From the NCBI RefSeq assembly GCF_000264905.1, contig NW_006763134.1:1300528-1364527 (forward strand): a stretch of 64,000 nucleotides of DNA. Reading direction: 5' to 3'. Shown here one piece after another: positions 23,448-35,700 of this stretch. The DNA comes from Stereum hirsutum FP-91666 SS1. Taxonomy: Eukaryota; Basidiomycota; Agaricomycetes; Russulales; Stereaceae. Both the position numbers and the translations under genes were made by a program. Numbering within the stretch: the first letter of the stretch is position 1; the number at the start of each line of letters is the position of its first letter. Under the pieces are notes generated by a model. That model saw only the letters and a list, made by a program, of their open reading frames with translations. It did no database searches and was not told the DNA's origin.

Positions 23448-25451
23448 ATGGAACACTCAACGGAATATTGGAAGGCGTTGATTGAATACGATGACTATTT
23501 CCTGAGGCGTAAAATCTGGAGAATGAGCCGGATGATGGCAAACGTTCGGGGAGATCTGACTGTGGTGAGTCCTGCCAGTGGCTGAGTCTTCTTGACTGCA
23601 TGACCAACGCCTGATATTCCGTATCAAGGACGAAGCTATGCGTCCAATAACTGAGGTGTTGACCGGCGCGACGATGGGCGAATGGGCCGAGCTGATGGAG
23701 AATGGATTGTTGTCTATTGCTTGCCAAGGTGTTGCAGAGTGCAGGAGGACTATATACAATGACCATCCTGCGGTTCGTCCTTCTTTCCCCATCTTCTCGC
23801 TCAATCCTTGACTAGTTGTTGGCCTCTGTGCAGTCGGCTTGGTGGGGCTGCATCGCCTTCTTACTCTCATTAATAACGGTTTTCAACTCGCCGGGGCATT
23901 TCCGCAGAAGCTCGGGCCTCGATTCCAAGGTGTTCTGATAGAGTGGTGGCCACTAATGGTCAAAAATGTGGGTGTGGGATACCTTATTATTTTACAAGAA
24001 TCGGCGAGAGCATTATATTGACACGGTATTTAGCTCTGGGATGCTCGCGATTGTATCCTACTCCATCCAGGGGCTGTCTTAGAACGAGATGCATTCGCCA
24101 AACTTGTCAGCAACTTCCGGAAGTCCTTCGTGACACGTCCGTTGCATGCATGGTACGCCCTCGCGTTTCTCCTTCTCGACACAAGAAATCAAAGGATCAC
24201 GCTGACAGGCTGTTGTCTGACAGCCTTGCTGCTTCAGACGGCCTCTCGGTTGCCCTCTTGACAAGCTGTCTCATGCACTCGTACGCAGAAGATTTCGACG
24301 TATGCGCGACAGCCTTCTCGGTAGTAGTAAGCTCCCTACCCCAGCCGATGTTGTCCTCGAACGCCCACTACGAACCTGACTCAAATACGGGGAGCCCCTT
24401 GTTTGACATGAGGCTTGGGATCACCGACGGCTCCTTTGACACATTTCTCACTCACATCGTCGATCAGATGACTTCACGTCGCGACCACTCGGTACAGATT
24501 ACCAGCATCGCGTCTTGCCTCTCTGATCTTATTCTACGGGTCTTGAGTGCTTGTTCTGCGGATAAGGACTTCATTCTGGCATTACTCAACCACAGGCCGC
24601 TGTTTAAATATCTAACGTCCCTCCTCAAGGACCCTCAGCTCCTTAGTATGGGCTCGGACCGGCCGTTCGGACCCTCGCCAGTTGGCGCTGTTCTCAAGGT
24701 TATATACGAGTGCACAGCCAGTGTCTGGACTGGTTTTCGCCAAGACATTGTTCCCTACCTAATAGCATTAAATAGCGCCGATATCTTCGGCGCATTGGAG
24801 ATCGTATTCCTCCAGTATGGGAACCTGCGACACGACGAGGCTTGTGAGTCATTACCATCATTGGTGCGAGATCTGAACTGACGGGTTTCGCAGATACGGC
24901 AGTAGGCATTTTGGAAGATCTTGCCTGCGTTATCAAAAACGAACACCGCCTGTTGCCGTTTATACGACGCCAGTTTCCGCGTCCGCGGTTGTTGAGAGTA
25001 CTTCTCGATATCAGTTATGGGGAAAAACAGGATCTTGTTCCCAGAGAGAGTGGCAATCCATCCTTCGTGTCAACACTTCGGTGGGCGTGGGCTCTTGTGG
25101 ACGGACTAAGTCATATTTCTGGTCGCGACCGCTATTGCTCCAGGCGGAATTGCAGGAATCGGGCCACTCGGGAGTGCAAAGCCTGCAGAACCGTTTGATA
25201 CTGTGATCGCGCCTGTCAGAAAAGGTATGTCATGACCCACCTCTTCCGTGTCACAAAACCTGACTGCGGCATTTCGTTGGATGGATGTTTCGGGGTGTGA
25301 TCCTCTCAGAGATTGGCCCGAACACCGCGAATGCTGTGGTTTCAGGGATATGGAGTCCAGAGGGTCGGACGGCTTTGGGGGCTATTTCAAAGAAATGCCG
25401 CCAGAGAGGTTTCCCTTTCGGATGAGTTTAGTGCCGCTGACGACAACATGA
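23448..25451 (+). pseudogene. MYND-finger protein with in-frame stop in the finger (copy C)
   Basis: The start is the ATG at 23448 (MEHSTEYWKALIEYDDYF). The supported joins are a first exon ending at 23564 and a second starting at 23629. Next comes a block ending WWPLMVKN, then exons through ALLTSCLMHSYAEDFDVC and VLKVIYECTASVWTGFRQD to 24843, then 24894-25224 and 25310-25451. The C-terminus is a classic MYND finger. It has a Cys-x4-Cys pair (YCSRRNC), then CKAC, YCDRACQKRDW and HRECC. Between CKACRTV and YCDRAC, however, there is a TGA at 25196-25198 in the correct frame. The splice after CQK restores DWPEHRECC, so the finger was once complete. The order of joins around 23730-23880 is uncertain. 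Either a recent pseudogene or a truncated protein lacking half the finger. Confidence 0.65.
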
Positions 25452-25959
25452 GCTCAAGATTAGCTGTTCAAGCATCCTGCCGGAACGTTGGCCGACCATG
25501 GCCCTGTTCTGGACCCACTTCTCGCACATCCCTGTATTCTCGTTGTATGTATGTACTATTCACCGCTCAAAGCATATGTCATGCCTGTATTCTCGAAATA
25601 TTTCTGCGCGATACGGTACGCTGAGACATTACAGATGATGTGGCAACGTCAATAGAGGCGTAGTAGTAATGTAGACTGAAGTCCTCAGCATTGCGAGTCC
25701 CGTAAGGTAAAGGTCAAATTCCTATACGCTTTTTGACAAACAAGACCACAATCCGATACAGTCTCTCCCGGTTTGGATCTTCTAGACTTCTTCAAACCAC
25801 CTACTGGCCTTTTATCCTGCAAGTCACAAACATATCGCAGCGCTCCTGCCCGCGCTGCTGGTTCTCATATATTGGCGACACAGAGACGAGACATGGAGAA
25901 CTGAAATCAAAGCGGTCTTCATATCCTCGGTTGCTTTCGTAGACATCAATTAAAGAGTA

Positions 25960-28947
25960 TTTGATCATGCCAAAAATGAGTGTCACGACAGACACTCGGA
26001 GCTGATGAAGCAGTCGCTATGCGTGATGAGATATGCGGGTCAAGAATTATCGACCGGGAAGAAGCATGAAGCAAAGACCATATCGCGTCGATGCGCGTTC
26101 ACTCAGCTCAAGCTTCGTCCACACTCGGTTCTATGACGCCTCCAATCCCTAAGAGGATACCGTGGAGAATTAAGTGAATCTGGTTGAGCAATATAATGAG
26201 AAGGCGATACACGTACGCTTTCTGACATGCTTGCCCATGGTAATACACCGCATCGTCTGAGCCGCAAGCATTGCACTTCTTCATACTCTCTACCCGTTCT
26301 TGTTCTCGCACCTCACACAACGGATTACAACATTCATGAGAGTCCCTCCACTTCTTCTGAAGCTTCTCTTCCGTGACGGAAAGCAAACCCGAAAACCTCT
26401 CGAAAACCTCTAAACCTTGTACTCCTAGTGGCCCGAGACGACAAAGCGCGCTACGAGTGCGGAAGTAGATCGGCTCCAACTTTTGGCGGCAGGCTTTAAC
26501 GAAGCCGGGAGGTTGCTGCCACGGGCATACCGGCTCGGGACAACCTCCGATGACATGAGAGAGTCTTTCGAAGAAAAAAAGCCATTCGTCTGCAATGAGA
26601 AAGGTAGAACGTGAATGAGGCTGGACATCATTAGCGTGATACCATAAAAGCACTGACCGCTCTCTCTATGCTGGGCGATGACCAACCCTTGCGCGGCAAC
26701 GGCGAGGACGTCGGTTCCCTGTATCATCGCAGTGTAGTACGGAGGCGAGATCTTGGGTGCACCAAACATTTGACTAATAGTATTGAGCGAATCGTGCCTT
26801 CAATATCAAAGCAATTTATGACCATGCAGTTGACAATACGCACTCCATCAGATATGCAGCAGCCTTGTTGACAGCCGCACTCTGTTTTCTTTTCCCTGAC
26901 TTGAACTGGCGACGAACGGCCTTGGACAACGAGTCATAGAACCGCGCATCCAAAAAGGTGACGAAGGCGGGATGGCCAGCCATGAGGAACGAGACCACAA
27001 TATTCAGTTCCTCAACGAGTGTCGTGTTGATCATCGTGGGGTCGGCAAGAGCAGCGGAAACATGGTGGAGTAGCGAGGTGGCAGGGAAGACGTCCACGAC
27101 GCGGTCGACGGCATCTCGAGAGTATTGACTCAATTCCTCCGTAAGCAAGCGGCGGAGGAGGACCTGAGCCCTACGGCGTTGAGAACAGGCGACTGGTGAT
27201 ATATTCAGCCAACAGTGTATGGCGACAAATATTGATTCCTCATTGCGCATGTAGCTGAACTCGCCCGTCCTATGTAAGATTCGAGCCAGCGAGAAGAGTA
27301 TTGCTGGATAACACATGCGCGAAACATGGACTCTCATTGGGCCTGCCTGACACCATGGCTCGCCTGGCTACCAAGGTGCTCAGGATGATATGCCCAGGGA
27401 AAGGAAAGGTCAATAAACGTCTGATACATAAGTGATCCTGTCAGCGATACGGCCGTACTGGGTAGCCTAAGTAACTTAGGCGTCGGATCGTTCACTAGGA
27501 AGGTATCATACCAATATTATTTGGCTCCGATTGTCCAGCACATCAAGTCCGAGAGCGAACAATGCTGTGAGATCAAAGCGTTATATATATCTGTGGCTGC
27601 TGTTGTAAAAATCATTTGAACTGCAGTTGGTCATGCCTAAGATAGGTATCACAACGCACACCCGGAGCTGGTGAAGTAGTTGCTGTGTATGATGAAACAG
27701 GCTGGTCAAGAAACCCAGAGTCAACTGGGAAGAAATACGAAGCAAAAACCATATCGCGTCGACGCGCGTCCATTCAGCTCGAGCTTTGTCCACACTCAGT
27801 CCTATGACGCCTCCAATCCCTAAGAGGACATCGCGGAGAATTAAGTGAGTTTGGTTATTTCATATGATGAGGAGTCAACAGACGTACGCTTTCTGGCACG
27901 CCTCCCCATGGTAATACACCACAATACCTGGGCCGCAAGCCTTGCACTTCTTGATACTCTCTGTCCGTTCCTGCTCTCGCAGCTCGCACAACGGATTACA
28001 ACATTCATGGAAGTGCCTCCACTTCATCTGAAGCGTCTCTTCCGTGACGGAAAGCAAACCCGAAAACGTCTCGAAAACTTCTAAGCCTTGTACACCTAGT
28101 GGCCCGAGACGACGAAGCGCTCTACGAGTGCGGAAGTAGATCGGTTCCATTTTTTGGCGGCAGGCTGCAACGAAGCCGGGAGGTTGCTGCCATGGGCATA
28201 GCGGTTCGGTACAGCCTCCGATGACATGAGAGAGTCTTCCGAAGAAAGAAAGCCATTCGTCTGCAATGAGAAAGATAAAACGTGGATGAGGCTGGACATC
28301 ACTAGGGTGATACCATAGAAGCACTGACTGCTCTCTTTATGTTGGGCGAGGACCAGCCCCTGCGCGGCAACGGCGAGGACGTCGGTTCCCTGTATCATCG
28401 CGGTGTAGTTCGGAGGCGAGATCTTGGACGCACCAAACATCTGACTAACAGTATTGAGCGAATCGAGGCTTCAGTATCAAAGCAATGGATGATCCTGCAG
28501 TTGAAAAGACGCACTCCATCAGATGTGCAGCAGCCTTGTTGACAGCCGCACACTGTTCTATTTTTCCTGATTTGAACTGGCGACAAACGGCCTGAGACAA
28601 CGAGTCATAAAACCGCATATCCAGAAAGGTGACGAAGTCGGGATGACCAGCCGTGAGGAACACCCCCACGATATTAAGTTCATCGATGAGTGTCGTGTTG
28701 ATCATCTTGGGGTCGGCAAGAGCGGCAGAAACATGGTGGACGAGCGAGGAGATAGGAAAGATGTTCACGACGCGGTCGACGGCATCTCGAGAAACTTGGT
28801 CGTGACTCAATTCCTCAGTAAGCAGGTGGCGGACGAGGACCTGAGCCCTACAGCGATGACGATCGGCGACTGGTGACATGTTCAGCCAGCATTGTATGGC
28901 GACAAATATTGATGCCTCCGAATGGCGTATGTACCTGGACTCGCCCA
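25960..28947 (-). repeat. Direct tandem segmental duplication, offset about 1671 bp
   Basis: Sequence from about 25960 to 27275 is repeated, diverged but readily alignable, from about 27632 to 28947. Fixed landmarks keep the same spacing. Examples are tatgacgcctccaatcccta (near 26132 and 27803) and cgcactccatcagat (near 26842 and 28513), and the stop codons (26103 and 27774). The upper boundary falls inside intron 1 of copy B, and the lower boundary fades in the 3' flank. Confidence 0.8.
26103..27337 (-). pseudogene. 5'-truncated MYND-finger paralogue (copy A)
   Basis: Close match to copy B at 27774-29512. Exon-2-like sequence starts at 27262 behind a conserved cag acceptor (YMRNEESIFVAIHCWLN). 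The finger is complete (CCNPLC, KKCNAC, YYHGQACQK then DWRRHRTEC), and the stop is at 26105-26103. Copy B's first exon (about 173 residues) has no counterpart upstream, where the sequence becomes unrelated after about 27275. In addition, the acceptor that precedes MFGA in copy B (gtcag) reads gtcaa here. The next AG (attag) would shift the frame. An ATG at 27337 is in frame with exon 2 but lies in former intron sequence. Probably a pseudogene, though the downstream exons and their splice sites are intact. Confidence 0.6.
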
Positions 28948-29512
28948 TCACATATCAGTTTCCAACGAGTAAGATGGGGATTCAGGGAACTCACTTCGGA
29001 CCTTCAGGTATGATGTCGTAGAAGGCAGTCATGAAGTAGCAGATAGTATCTCGAAAGCGGTTCGCGATTGATGCCGCGGACGTCAGGAAGGGCAATGCGC
29101 GAAGAATGGCGGCGGAAACGAAACGAAGATTGTCACGAATCTCCACCAAAGTAGTATCGTCGCGATCAAAAAGGTCTTTGTCTCTGATACAAAGCAGAAC
29201 GTTGAGCAGGCCCACTAGAGGCAGGTCCCAGGTCTGGCTCGGTTCGGAGGTCGTATTGTAGGTGCGCAGGGCGAGCCTGATGTACGCCCTGTGAACACCA
29301 GCACGATGTAGGCGAGGTTCCTTCAGCGTCAGCTTCGCCATTATCTGCAGTAGTCCCCGCGCGGTATCGAATTTGGGATGAGAGAGCTCATACACAGCGC
29401 CAGCTATATCGCGACGAATATTACGCGTGAGGCGTGTCGCCTCTCGAAGATTGGCCTCTGTTTCGCATTTCCAGTCGGAATCATCGTGAACATGATTTGA
29501 GGAGGGTTCCAT
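27774..29512 (-). CDS. MYND-finger protein, 490 aa (copy B, complete)
   Basis: Five exons: 29512-28995, 28934-28511, 28440-28329, 28260-27888 and 27819-27774, with all phases consistent. The start is MEPSSNHVHDDSDWKCETEA. Residues 1-430 are a helical, repeat-like region with no named domain. The C-terminal finger at about 435-485 has CCNPLC (Cys-x4-Cys), KKCKAC, YYHGEACQKADW and HRTEC. His stands where most MYND fingers have Cys (YC to YH). The splice between QKA and DW is conserved with copies A and C. Intron 2 has a weak donor (gtcttt) but a good acceptor (gtcag). MYND fingers bind proline-rich peptides in partner proteins. This class is abundant in mushroom genomes, and most members have no assigned role. 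Confidence 0.75.
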
Positions 29513-30069
29513 GAGGATGTAAGAGTCGGCTGTGTATTTTTCAGAGCTGTAGTGACCGCGCGAACATGCGACGCACTCTGTAGCACGATGGTGGCACGGT
29601 GAAGAAATGGTCTCAACGTGCGGTCATTGCCGGTCAAGGTCCTGGAGGCCACATAAAGTCCGACTCAAAGTCCGACTGACAAGGCGTTGACGCCACGTTG
29701 GCGATTGCCCGCAGCTCATGGAAGAAAAACCCAGATTTCTGTATCAATATAATAAGCAGATGTGTTCCCAGGTTTCGCAGATACTTACTACGACGAATTC
29801 AGATGGGACAAAACTCTGAAGATGGACAAGGAATATTTGACTACATAGGTAACCTGTAATCTCAAGCTTGTGTGGCGACGAATGGCAGATCGTGGAAAAG
29901 CCCCTGTCCGGACAACCACCTGTCGTTTTTGGAGTTCCTGACGTCATCGCATGTTCAAAGCTTGCTCTCACCGGACTTCCACACCAGTCTTATACCTCAC
30001 GGTCATACACATACCTTCCAATACTCCCCATATCCAAAGTTCACCTCAACCTCAAGGGTCAATTGGAAG

Positions 30070-30919
30070 ATGACTGCCTCCGTCGAAATCGTCGTGTGGC
30101 CTGCCACTCAGGCCTACATCAAGGACCATACCCTCATCGACCCCGCTGCGGTCAATATTGGCAAGAGCGAAGGTGTCCTGAAGTAAGTCTCACAGTGTTT
30201 GCACATTCTTGAACGACGGGAACAACTTCGTCAAGGACTTCGTTGTCCTGTCTGATGAGCTGTTGACCTCGTATCTCTATCGTAGGATGTATACTGGTGT
30301 GCAGACAGAGGAGCCCAATGCTTACATGGTCACCGGTATGCCCGTCTAATTTCTATCGATACCTCCTACAATCGATTAAACCTAGAATGTAGTTTGGGAT
30401 GACATAAAATCACACCAAAAGGTCATCGCCAATCAAGAGCTTTTCGCCTCCCAAATCGCCAGCTTACAACCGACCATGTCCTCCCCACCCACATCCATCA
30501 TTCATGCCAACTTCCAATCCGATTACACACCTGTCTTTGCTGCGCCCGTAACCGAGTTCGCTCTTGTCACTCCCAAGCCTGGAGTCGACCGCAAGGTCAC
30601 GGAGGCGAAAGTGCACGCGATCGCTGTTATGGCGGGAATAACGCCGGGGTGTAAGGCGATTAGTGGTACGTGGGGGCCAGTGGTGGAGAAGGATGAGACC
30701 TATTTGTTGATGCTTGGGTGGCTGACTGTTGAGGTGAGTTTTGTTTGACTCGGTTTTGATGGTTCTACGCGTATAAATATTGATACGGGCTGGGTCGACG
30801 TGCCACAGGATCATTGGGAGGAAATCAAGACAGGACCGCTGACGGAACCAGTAAAGGAGCTACTTGCAGAGAACGATATTGTCCTGACGCACGCGAAGCT
30901 CCGTACCCAGGTCATCTGA
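30070..30919 (+). CDS. ABM-like dimeric alpha-beta-barrel protein, 204 aa
   Basis: Four exons: 30070-30182, 30286-30335, 30393-30733 and 30809-30919. All phases agree, and the donors are gtaagt, gtatgc and gtgagt. The start MTASVEIVVWPATQAYIKDH and the end THAKLRTQVI frame a protein with two ferredoxin-like halves. The first half has a strand (VEIVVWPAT), a helix with a MYTGVQTEEPNAYMVTVWDD strand pair, and FASQIASLQP. The second half has FALVTPKPGVDRKVTEAKVH, YLLMLGWLTVEDHWEEIK and a final helix. This is the pattern of antibiotic-biosynthesis monooxygenase-like (ABM, dimeric alpha-beta barrel) proteins. Some members oxidise polyketides or degrade haem; many fungal ones have no known substrate. 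No signal peptide is seen. The nearest neighbours give no pathway hint. Confidence 0.75.
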
Positions 30920-31228
30920 GAAGCCTTGAAACCGTACGGCACTCTGAGTGAGCAGAGAAGTGTATGATTATTGTAACACTACTCCTTGCTTTATGGTCCT
31001 TCTATTGTGTATGATAGCCGATTTGTTCCAATTACATTCTGCGAATAAGAGGGCGTTCCCCGTCGTGACTGTCTCGCATCTGGACGTTTTGCGCAACTTA
31101 CATTCATAACTCCACAAACCAAAAATAAAGTGGTTATCAGAACCTTCGTATCATACAACTTGACAATGAAAACACAGCCGAGTCGTGCATTATACTACGA
31201 CAGTCTAATTTTGCGACTCGTACTAACA

Positions 31229-31639
31229 TCAATGAGTCGTAGTCACGTTAATCCGTGTGGCGCCTGTCCCAACGCCGGAGAGTCAGCATGAATAGAATGA
31301 CACCACATTGAGCTCTAACTTGAAGCTTACCCTGATCTTTACTTCCACCCGCCCTCGCCTCACTCGTCTTCTTATCCATCATATTCTTTGTCGGCACCTC
31401 CCTATCTGACCCGCCACCCTGATTCTTGGTCTGACTCGCTCCTGCTGCAGCGGGAGCACTGGAGAAGGAGGCGAAGGCGACGTAGGCGAGGCCGACGGCT
31501 GCTGTGGCGGCTGCGATCTAGGAACAAAATACAAACGACTAATTAGAGTGGGTTCAAGTGGGTAAAGGAGAATGAGGCCTACTGCTATGTTGGTACGCGA
31601 CGATGCAGCTGTAGCTCTGGACAAAGATGGGTTGCCCAT
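31229..31639 (-). CDS. Small single-TM protein, 92 aa
   Basis: Exons 31639-31583, 31517-31331 and 31263-31229, with consistent phases. The product starts MGNPSLSRATAASSRTNIAI and has one alanine-rich hydrophobic helix (about residues 19-40, IAAATAAVGLAYVAFASFSS). A polar Gly/Ser/Lys-rich tail ends ATRINVTTTH. There is no cleavable-looking signal. It looks like a tail-in-cytosol or tail-in-matrix membrane protein of an organelle. I do not recognise the family. It is next to, and on the same strand as, another small single-TM gene of similar build. Confidence 0.6.
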
Positions 31640-32162
31640 TGTTACGGGCTGCTAGTGGAACTTGACAAGGTCAAGAGTCTTTGGTGAAAAGGGGAGCTTG
31701 GCGTGTGGCGGGAAGGATAAGGTGAGAAGGCTGTTTACTACAGTCGAACACAGTCGTGATATAGGACGGGTATACCGACGTCATCGACTTGAAGCGGTGA
31801 GGTTGTGGCGATCTTAGATGCAGTGTGGCGCATTGAATGTCGTGGATCGTCCGCGCCATTCTGCAGCCCTCTTGGAAGATATCGAAAACATACGCGCGAT
31901 ACACGCATGACAGTTCGAGTATTTATGTGGCCCGAGGCTGAGTTTCTGTGGCAATTACGAGATATCTCGGATCGGAGAAAAGGGAAGAGGAAGGCAGAAG
32001 TAATAAAATGCAGTGAACGTGATATACAAATAAAATGAGCAGCTGCTTCTTCAAGACATTAGACAACACGAATCGTGAGCCACGACCCATCAAGTCGTTT
32101 ATCGTACACACATCGCCCAAGAAGAAATTCAGATGGCTACTTCATCAGTTCGCGTCTTTCGA

Positions 32163-32799
32163 CTACGCCTCCGCAGCGTTCTGCCCCTTCATCTTTGGGC
32201 TGTTCTCAGCCAAGGGTACCGGTCCATCAGCCTGCCGAAACAAAAGCGCAAAGCCGTGCAAGGCTGTCAGTATCTCTAGCCTTCACCATAACCGACAAGA
32301 GACATACCTTTTTCTCGGAATCGTTACGAAGGAAGGACTGTGCACCTTGATAGCGGTTCGGAGCAGCCACTTGAGCGTATCGATCTCGCCCTGTCATTCA
32401 CGGGAGGGACCCAATATCGTGACACATGGAGAGAGACAGAGCACGTTGACGAGGGAGAATTGGAGAATAGAAGAGTCAGAGCTGGAGCGGAAGGGTCAGG
32501 ATTTATGAGATGCAACTTACAGGCCGGGATAGCCCCGGGGTGCGTGGGATACCGTTCAAGCTTGCGTTTCTCGGACCAGTTCATGTAGGCCCACGTCGCG
32601 AGGAAAAGACTGCCGCAGATTCCAGCCGCCCCTGCAAGAATCTACGCACGCGAAATTCACCGGTCAAAGAAGGCACTTCAAAGCCAGAGCTCAAGATGTG
32701 GTGGGGACTGACCCTGCCAGGACGAGCAGGTAGGTTGGCCTCTACGATGCGAGAATAGGGGCTGGCGCCTTGAGAGTGGCTTCCACTTCCAGCCGACAT
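32163..32799 (-). CDS. Small single-TM protein, 104 aa
   Basis: Four exons: 32799-32713, 32641-32521, 32345-32308 and 32231-32163, with all phases consistent. It starts MSAGSGSHSQGASPYSRIVE. A basic segment (NLPARPGR) precedes a membrane helix (ILAGAAGICGSLFLATWAYM). This is followed by a strongly basic juxtamembrane stretch (NWSEKRKLERYPTHPGAIPA) and a soluble tail ending KGQNAAEA. The order suggests a membrane protein of mitochondria or ER, but that is inference. I do not recognise the family. Confidence 0.65.
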
Positions 32800-35700
32800 G
32801 GTGATTTGGATGGAATAGTGGACTACAGAAGAACTTGAACCTGAATACTCAGGTCTGAGAGTGTCGTGTGTCTCGTTCGGAAGTATAGAGGCAGAGAGTC
32901 CAGGACGCTTTACGATGACAAAGGGTGTGGGTAGAGTCAGGAAACGGTGAGGAGAGTGACGGCGAGCCAGCGTGAGACCTCCTTATATTAGGAGCAGGCG
33001 GCATGACGAAACGATCATCTGCCCACTACGTTCAGTATTGGTTCAGTTTCGTGTTGGTCTCGAGTGCGAATGGTGCAAAAGAGACTCTGTTTGGGAAACC
33101 TGGATGCGCCGACTACTAGATAGTGCGAGGTGGCTAGACCGACGGCCTCTGCCATAAATTATCAAGGCTGCGGGCATGAGCGCTCAAGCAGTCCAAAAAA
33201 TATGGTCGTGTGCGCGCAATCATTCCAACACGAAGGAAAATGAGAGCTTTGGTAGGGGGTGAAAGATGATGGTGATGGTCTAAGCACGAGCTGCACTAAA
33301 CAAGCACTAGATTCAGTCAAAATTTAATTAATTTTGTCCAGCACGTGTTAGCAAGCGTATTCCCACGCCACATCGCGAACTGATCAACAAACGCCAGCTC
33401 ATTCGCACCTTTGGCACATACCTTTACCTGGTTTCACGACGACACTCTATTCACGCTCACTACGTACTTCTCAGCTTCTGCATAAGGATCCCTTACCCTC
33501 GTCTTTCATGTTGTTTTCATGACTGCAGCTGTGACACGTCTTCAACGCTGTTTGGACCCCGTTGTCCAGGCCTGTCGACGCCCATGTTTCTACTATCACG
33601 TCACCTGCCTTGATCCCCAAGCCACCCACCGTAAGCCTTGATGCGCCCTCCTCGTCATCGGTTGGCGTCCTCCACTCGTATCCCCATCAATATTGGGCTC
33701 GGTCCTTTATCGCGTCGTTTCTGTGACCAATATCGGGTCCGACTGCAACTCCACCCACAGCAGGGCCAGAGTTTTCTAGCAGAGTGTTCTCCTTCGCCGA
33801 TCTTGTCATCACTCTGACATTTTCTGGTTTGCTCACTCGGACGCTCTGAGGTTTTACTCAGCTATTGTGGGTTCCACCGATTCTAGGGACAGCAGCCTCA
33901 CTCATTCGTCCTCCACATAATACACCGTATGTCATATGACTGCTGTCTAATATAGTTTCCGACGGATACAGCAAGCAGAAGCCTTGACTAATGGTTCCCT
34001 TCACAGCGTCACCGCACCTACCTCTGGCATAATTATTGTTACCATTTAGATGGGCACTCTTCGAGTCTTCTCTGAGGCTTACTCACTTTCGCCAACATAT
34101 TTATTCCCGCTGCCACGGGAGCCTGCTATGTCCTCGACCTACCCTTCCCATGGTACGGCCGATCTTCCGTGGAACTCGAGAAAACTAACCCCATCCCCGG
34201 CTGAGGCCCAATGCGAGTATCGTGGCACCTCCTCTCCTGAGCTGATGCGTTGATGCTTATTCTGAGAGGCATGCAAGACAATGCTCCATTCAGCATATAC
34301 CCCACGGACTTTTCCTCTATATTTTCCGGATCCTCTCCAGGTAAACTGAGGAATCGAGACTTACAATTGTATATTTTTTGTTCCTCCTCCACGCTATCTC
34401 GGAATAATCAACGGTAATCGACTTACACATCTTATGACGAGGAAAACGCCGCCTTCTTCGAGTCGAAGAGCTATCGCCACTGGGGATACAATCATCCCTC
34501 GTCCAGGTTCTCACCGGACGGCTCTATTTGATCGTGAATGTATGTGACGGTCTCACACTTTGGTACTTCTACGACCTTGACACCGTACGGTATCTTCCCT
34601 GCGGCGAGGTGACTTTGTCGAAATCCTATTATTATCACCATCGAGGCCCACCGATGCCATGTCTATGCCCGAGTATCACAGTGTACTCAGGTTATTGAGA
34701 AGAGGTTCACCTGTCAATTGGTACCGATGCCCGTGCATGCACTGGTATAGCTGTCATTCCCGAGGGTCGAAGCACTCAAGTTTCTCGTGGTGTAGTTATC
34801 TTCTCAAAGTCATGAAATCCAGAGCTTGGTTGATCTGTTCTTGAAGCTCGTGCTACCGGGATATCGAGGAAGAACAGAGCTTCTACGAGGAGAGACATGT
34901 GTTTGTCATCCCAGCTATCGACTGATCGTCATGCGTGTCTACTCCCGTGTCTTCGAGGTTGTCTTCTTTGTTCTCATGTGCCTGCGTCGCCACCCATTTG
35001 CCAAAGCTTGACCCTGGTTTCTGCGCACCGTGGTCTTTCACATCTCGTCATAAACGAAGCCGGGATGCCCCCTCCTGCAACATGACCGACGATATCCCGG
35101 GACACATTCCAATGCCGTGACAGTAAGTTATTTCCTGCATTCTGTTCACAAAGTAAACACCACTCACACCATGAATATCTTCTCTTCTTATCGGGTTCAT
35201 TATCCTTCTAATAATAAAATTAAATGGCAGAAACTCTCCCATGACGCCCTTTCCGTCGGTCCTGTGAACACGCTGCCAAACTGTACCTCCTCGTTCCTTG
35301 GACACGGGTCATCGAGCAAGAATAGCGGATGTCAACCCAAGGAAATGCTTGCTGCAAGTCTTTCTCCACAATTCTCTAACTCGTGTATCTGATTCATGCC
35401 TCTCAAAGTTATCTCCAGTATTTTCCACTGATCCGCCGGACGGAACCAACGTTTGTTCGTAAAACCCAGTAAAAACTGCTCTTCGTGTCATCGCCTACTT
35501 ATTCGCCGTCTTCATCTAGGCATGCAATTGTGCTCATCTCGGATCTTGAGGCCTAAGGCTCCGCACTTCCGAAACCTCCAATGGCTTCGTGCCACACCCC
35601 ACTACGACCGTCTTTCCGGTGGTGTTTGTGGAGAAACTCTCGGGTGCTCATTAAGCCTGTGAAGCGTCGTATGTCCCTTCAGCTCTTGGCCACCGTCGTC

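Noticed and set aside
24000..24290. Apparent frameshifts in MYND copy C
   Set aside because: An intron from about 24044 (gtatcc) to a gtcag acceptor joins SSGMLAI to QLPEVLRD in frame, so no frameshift is needed. Only the TGA in the finger remains as a lesion.
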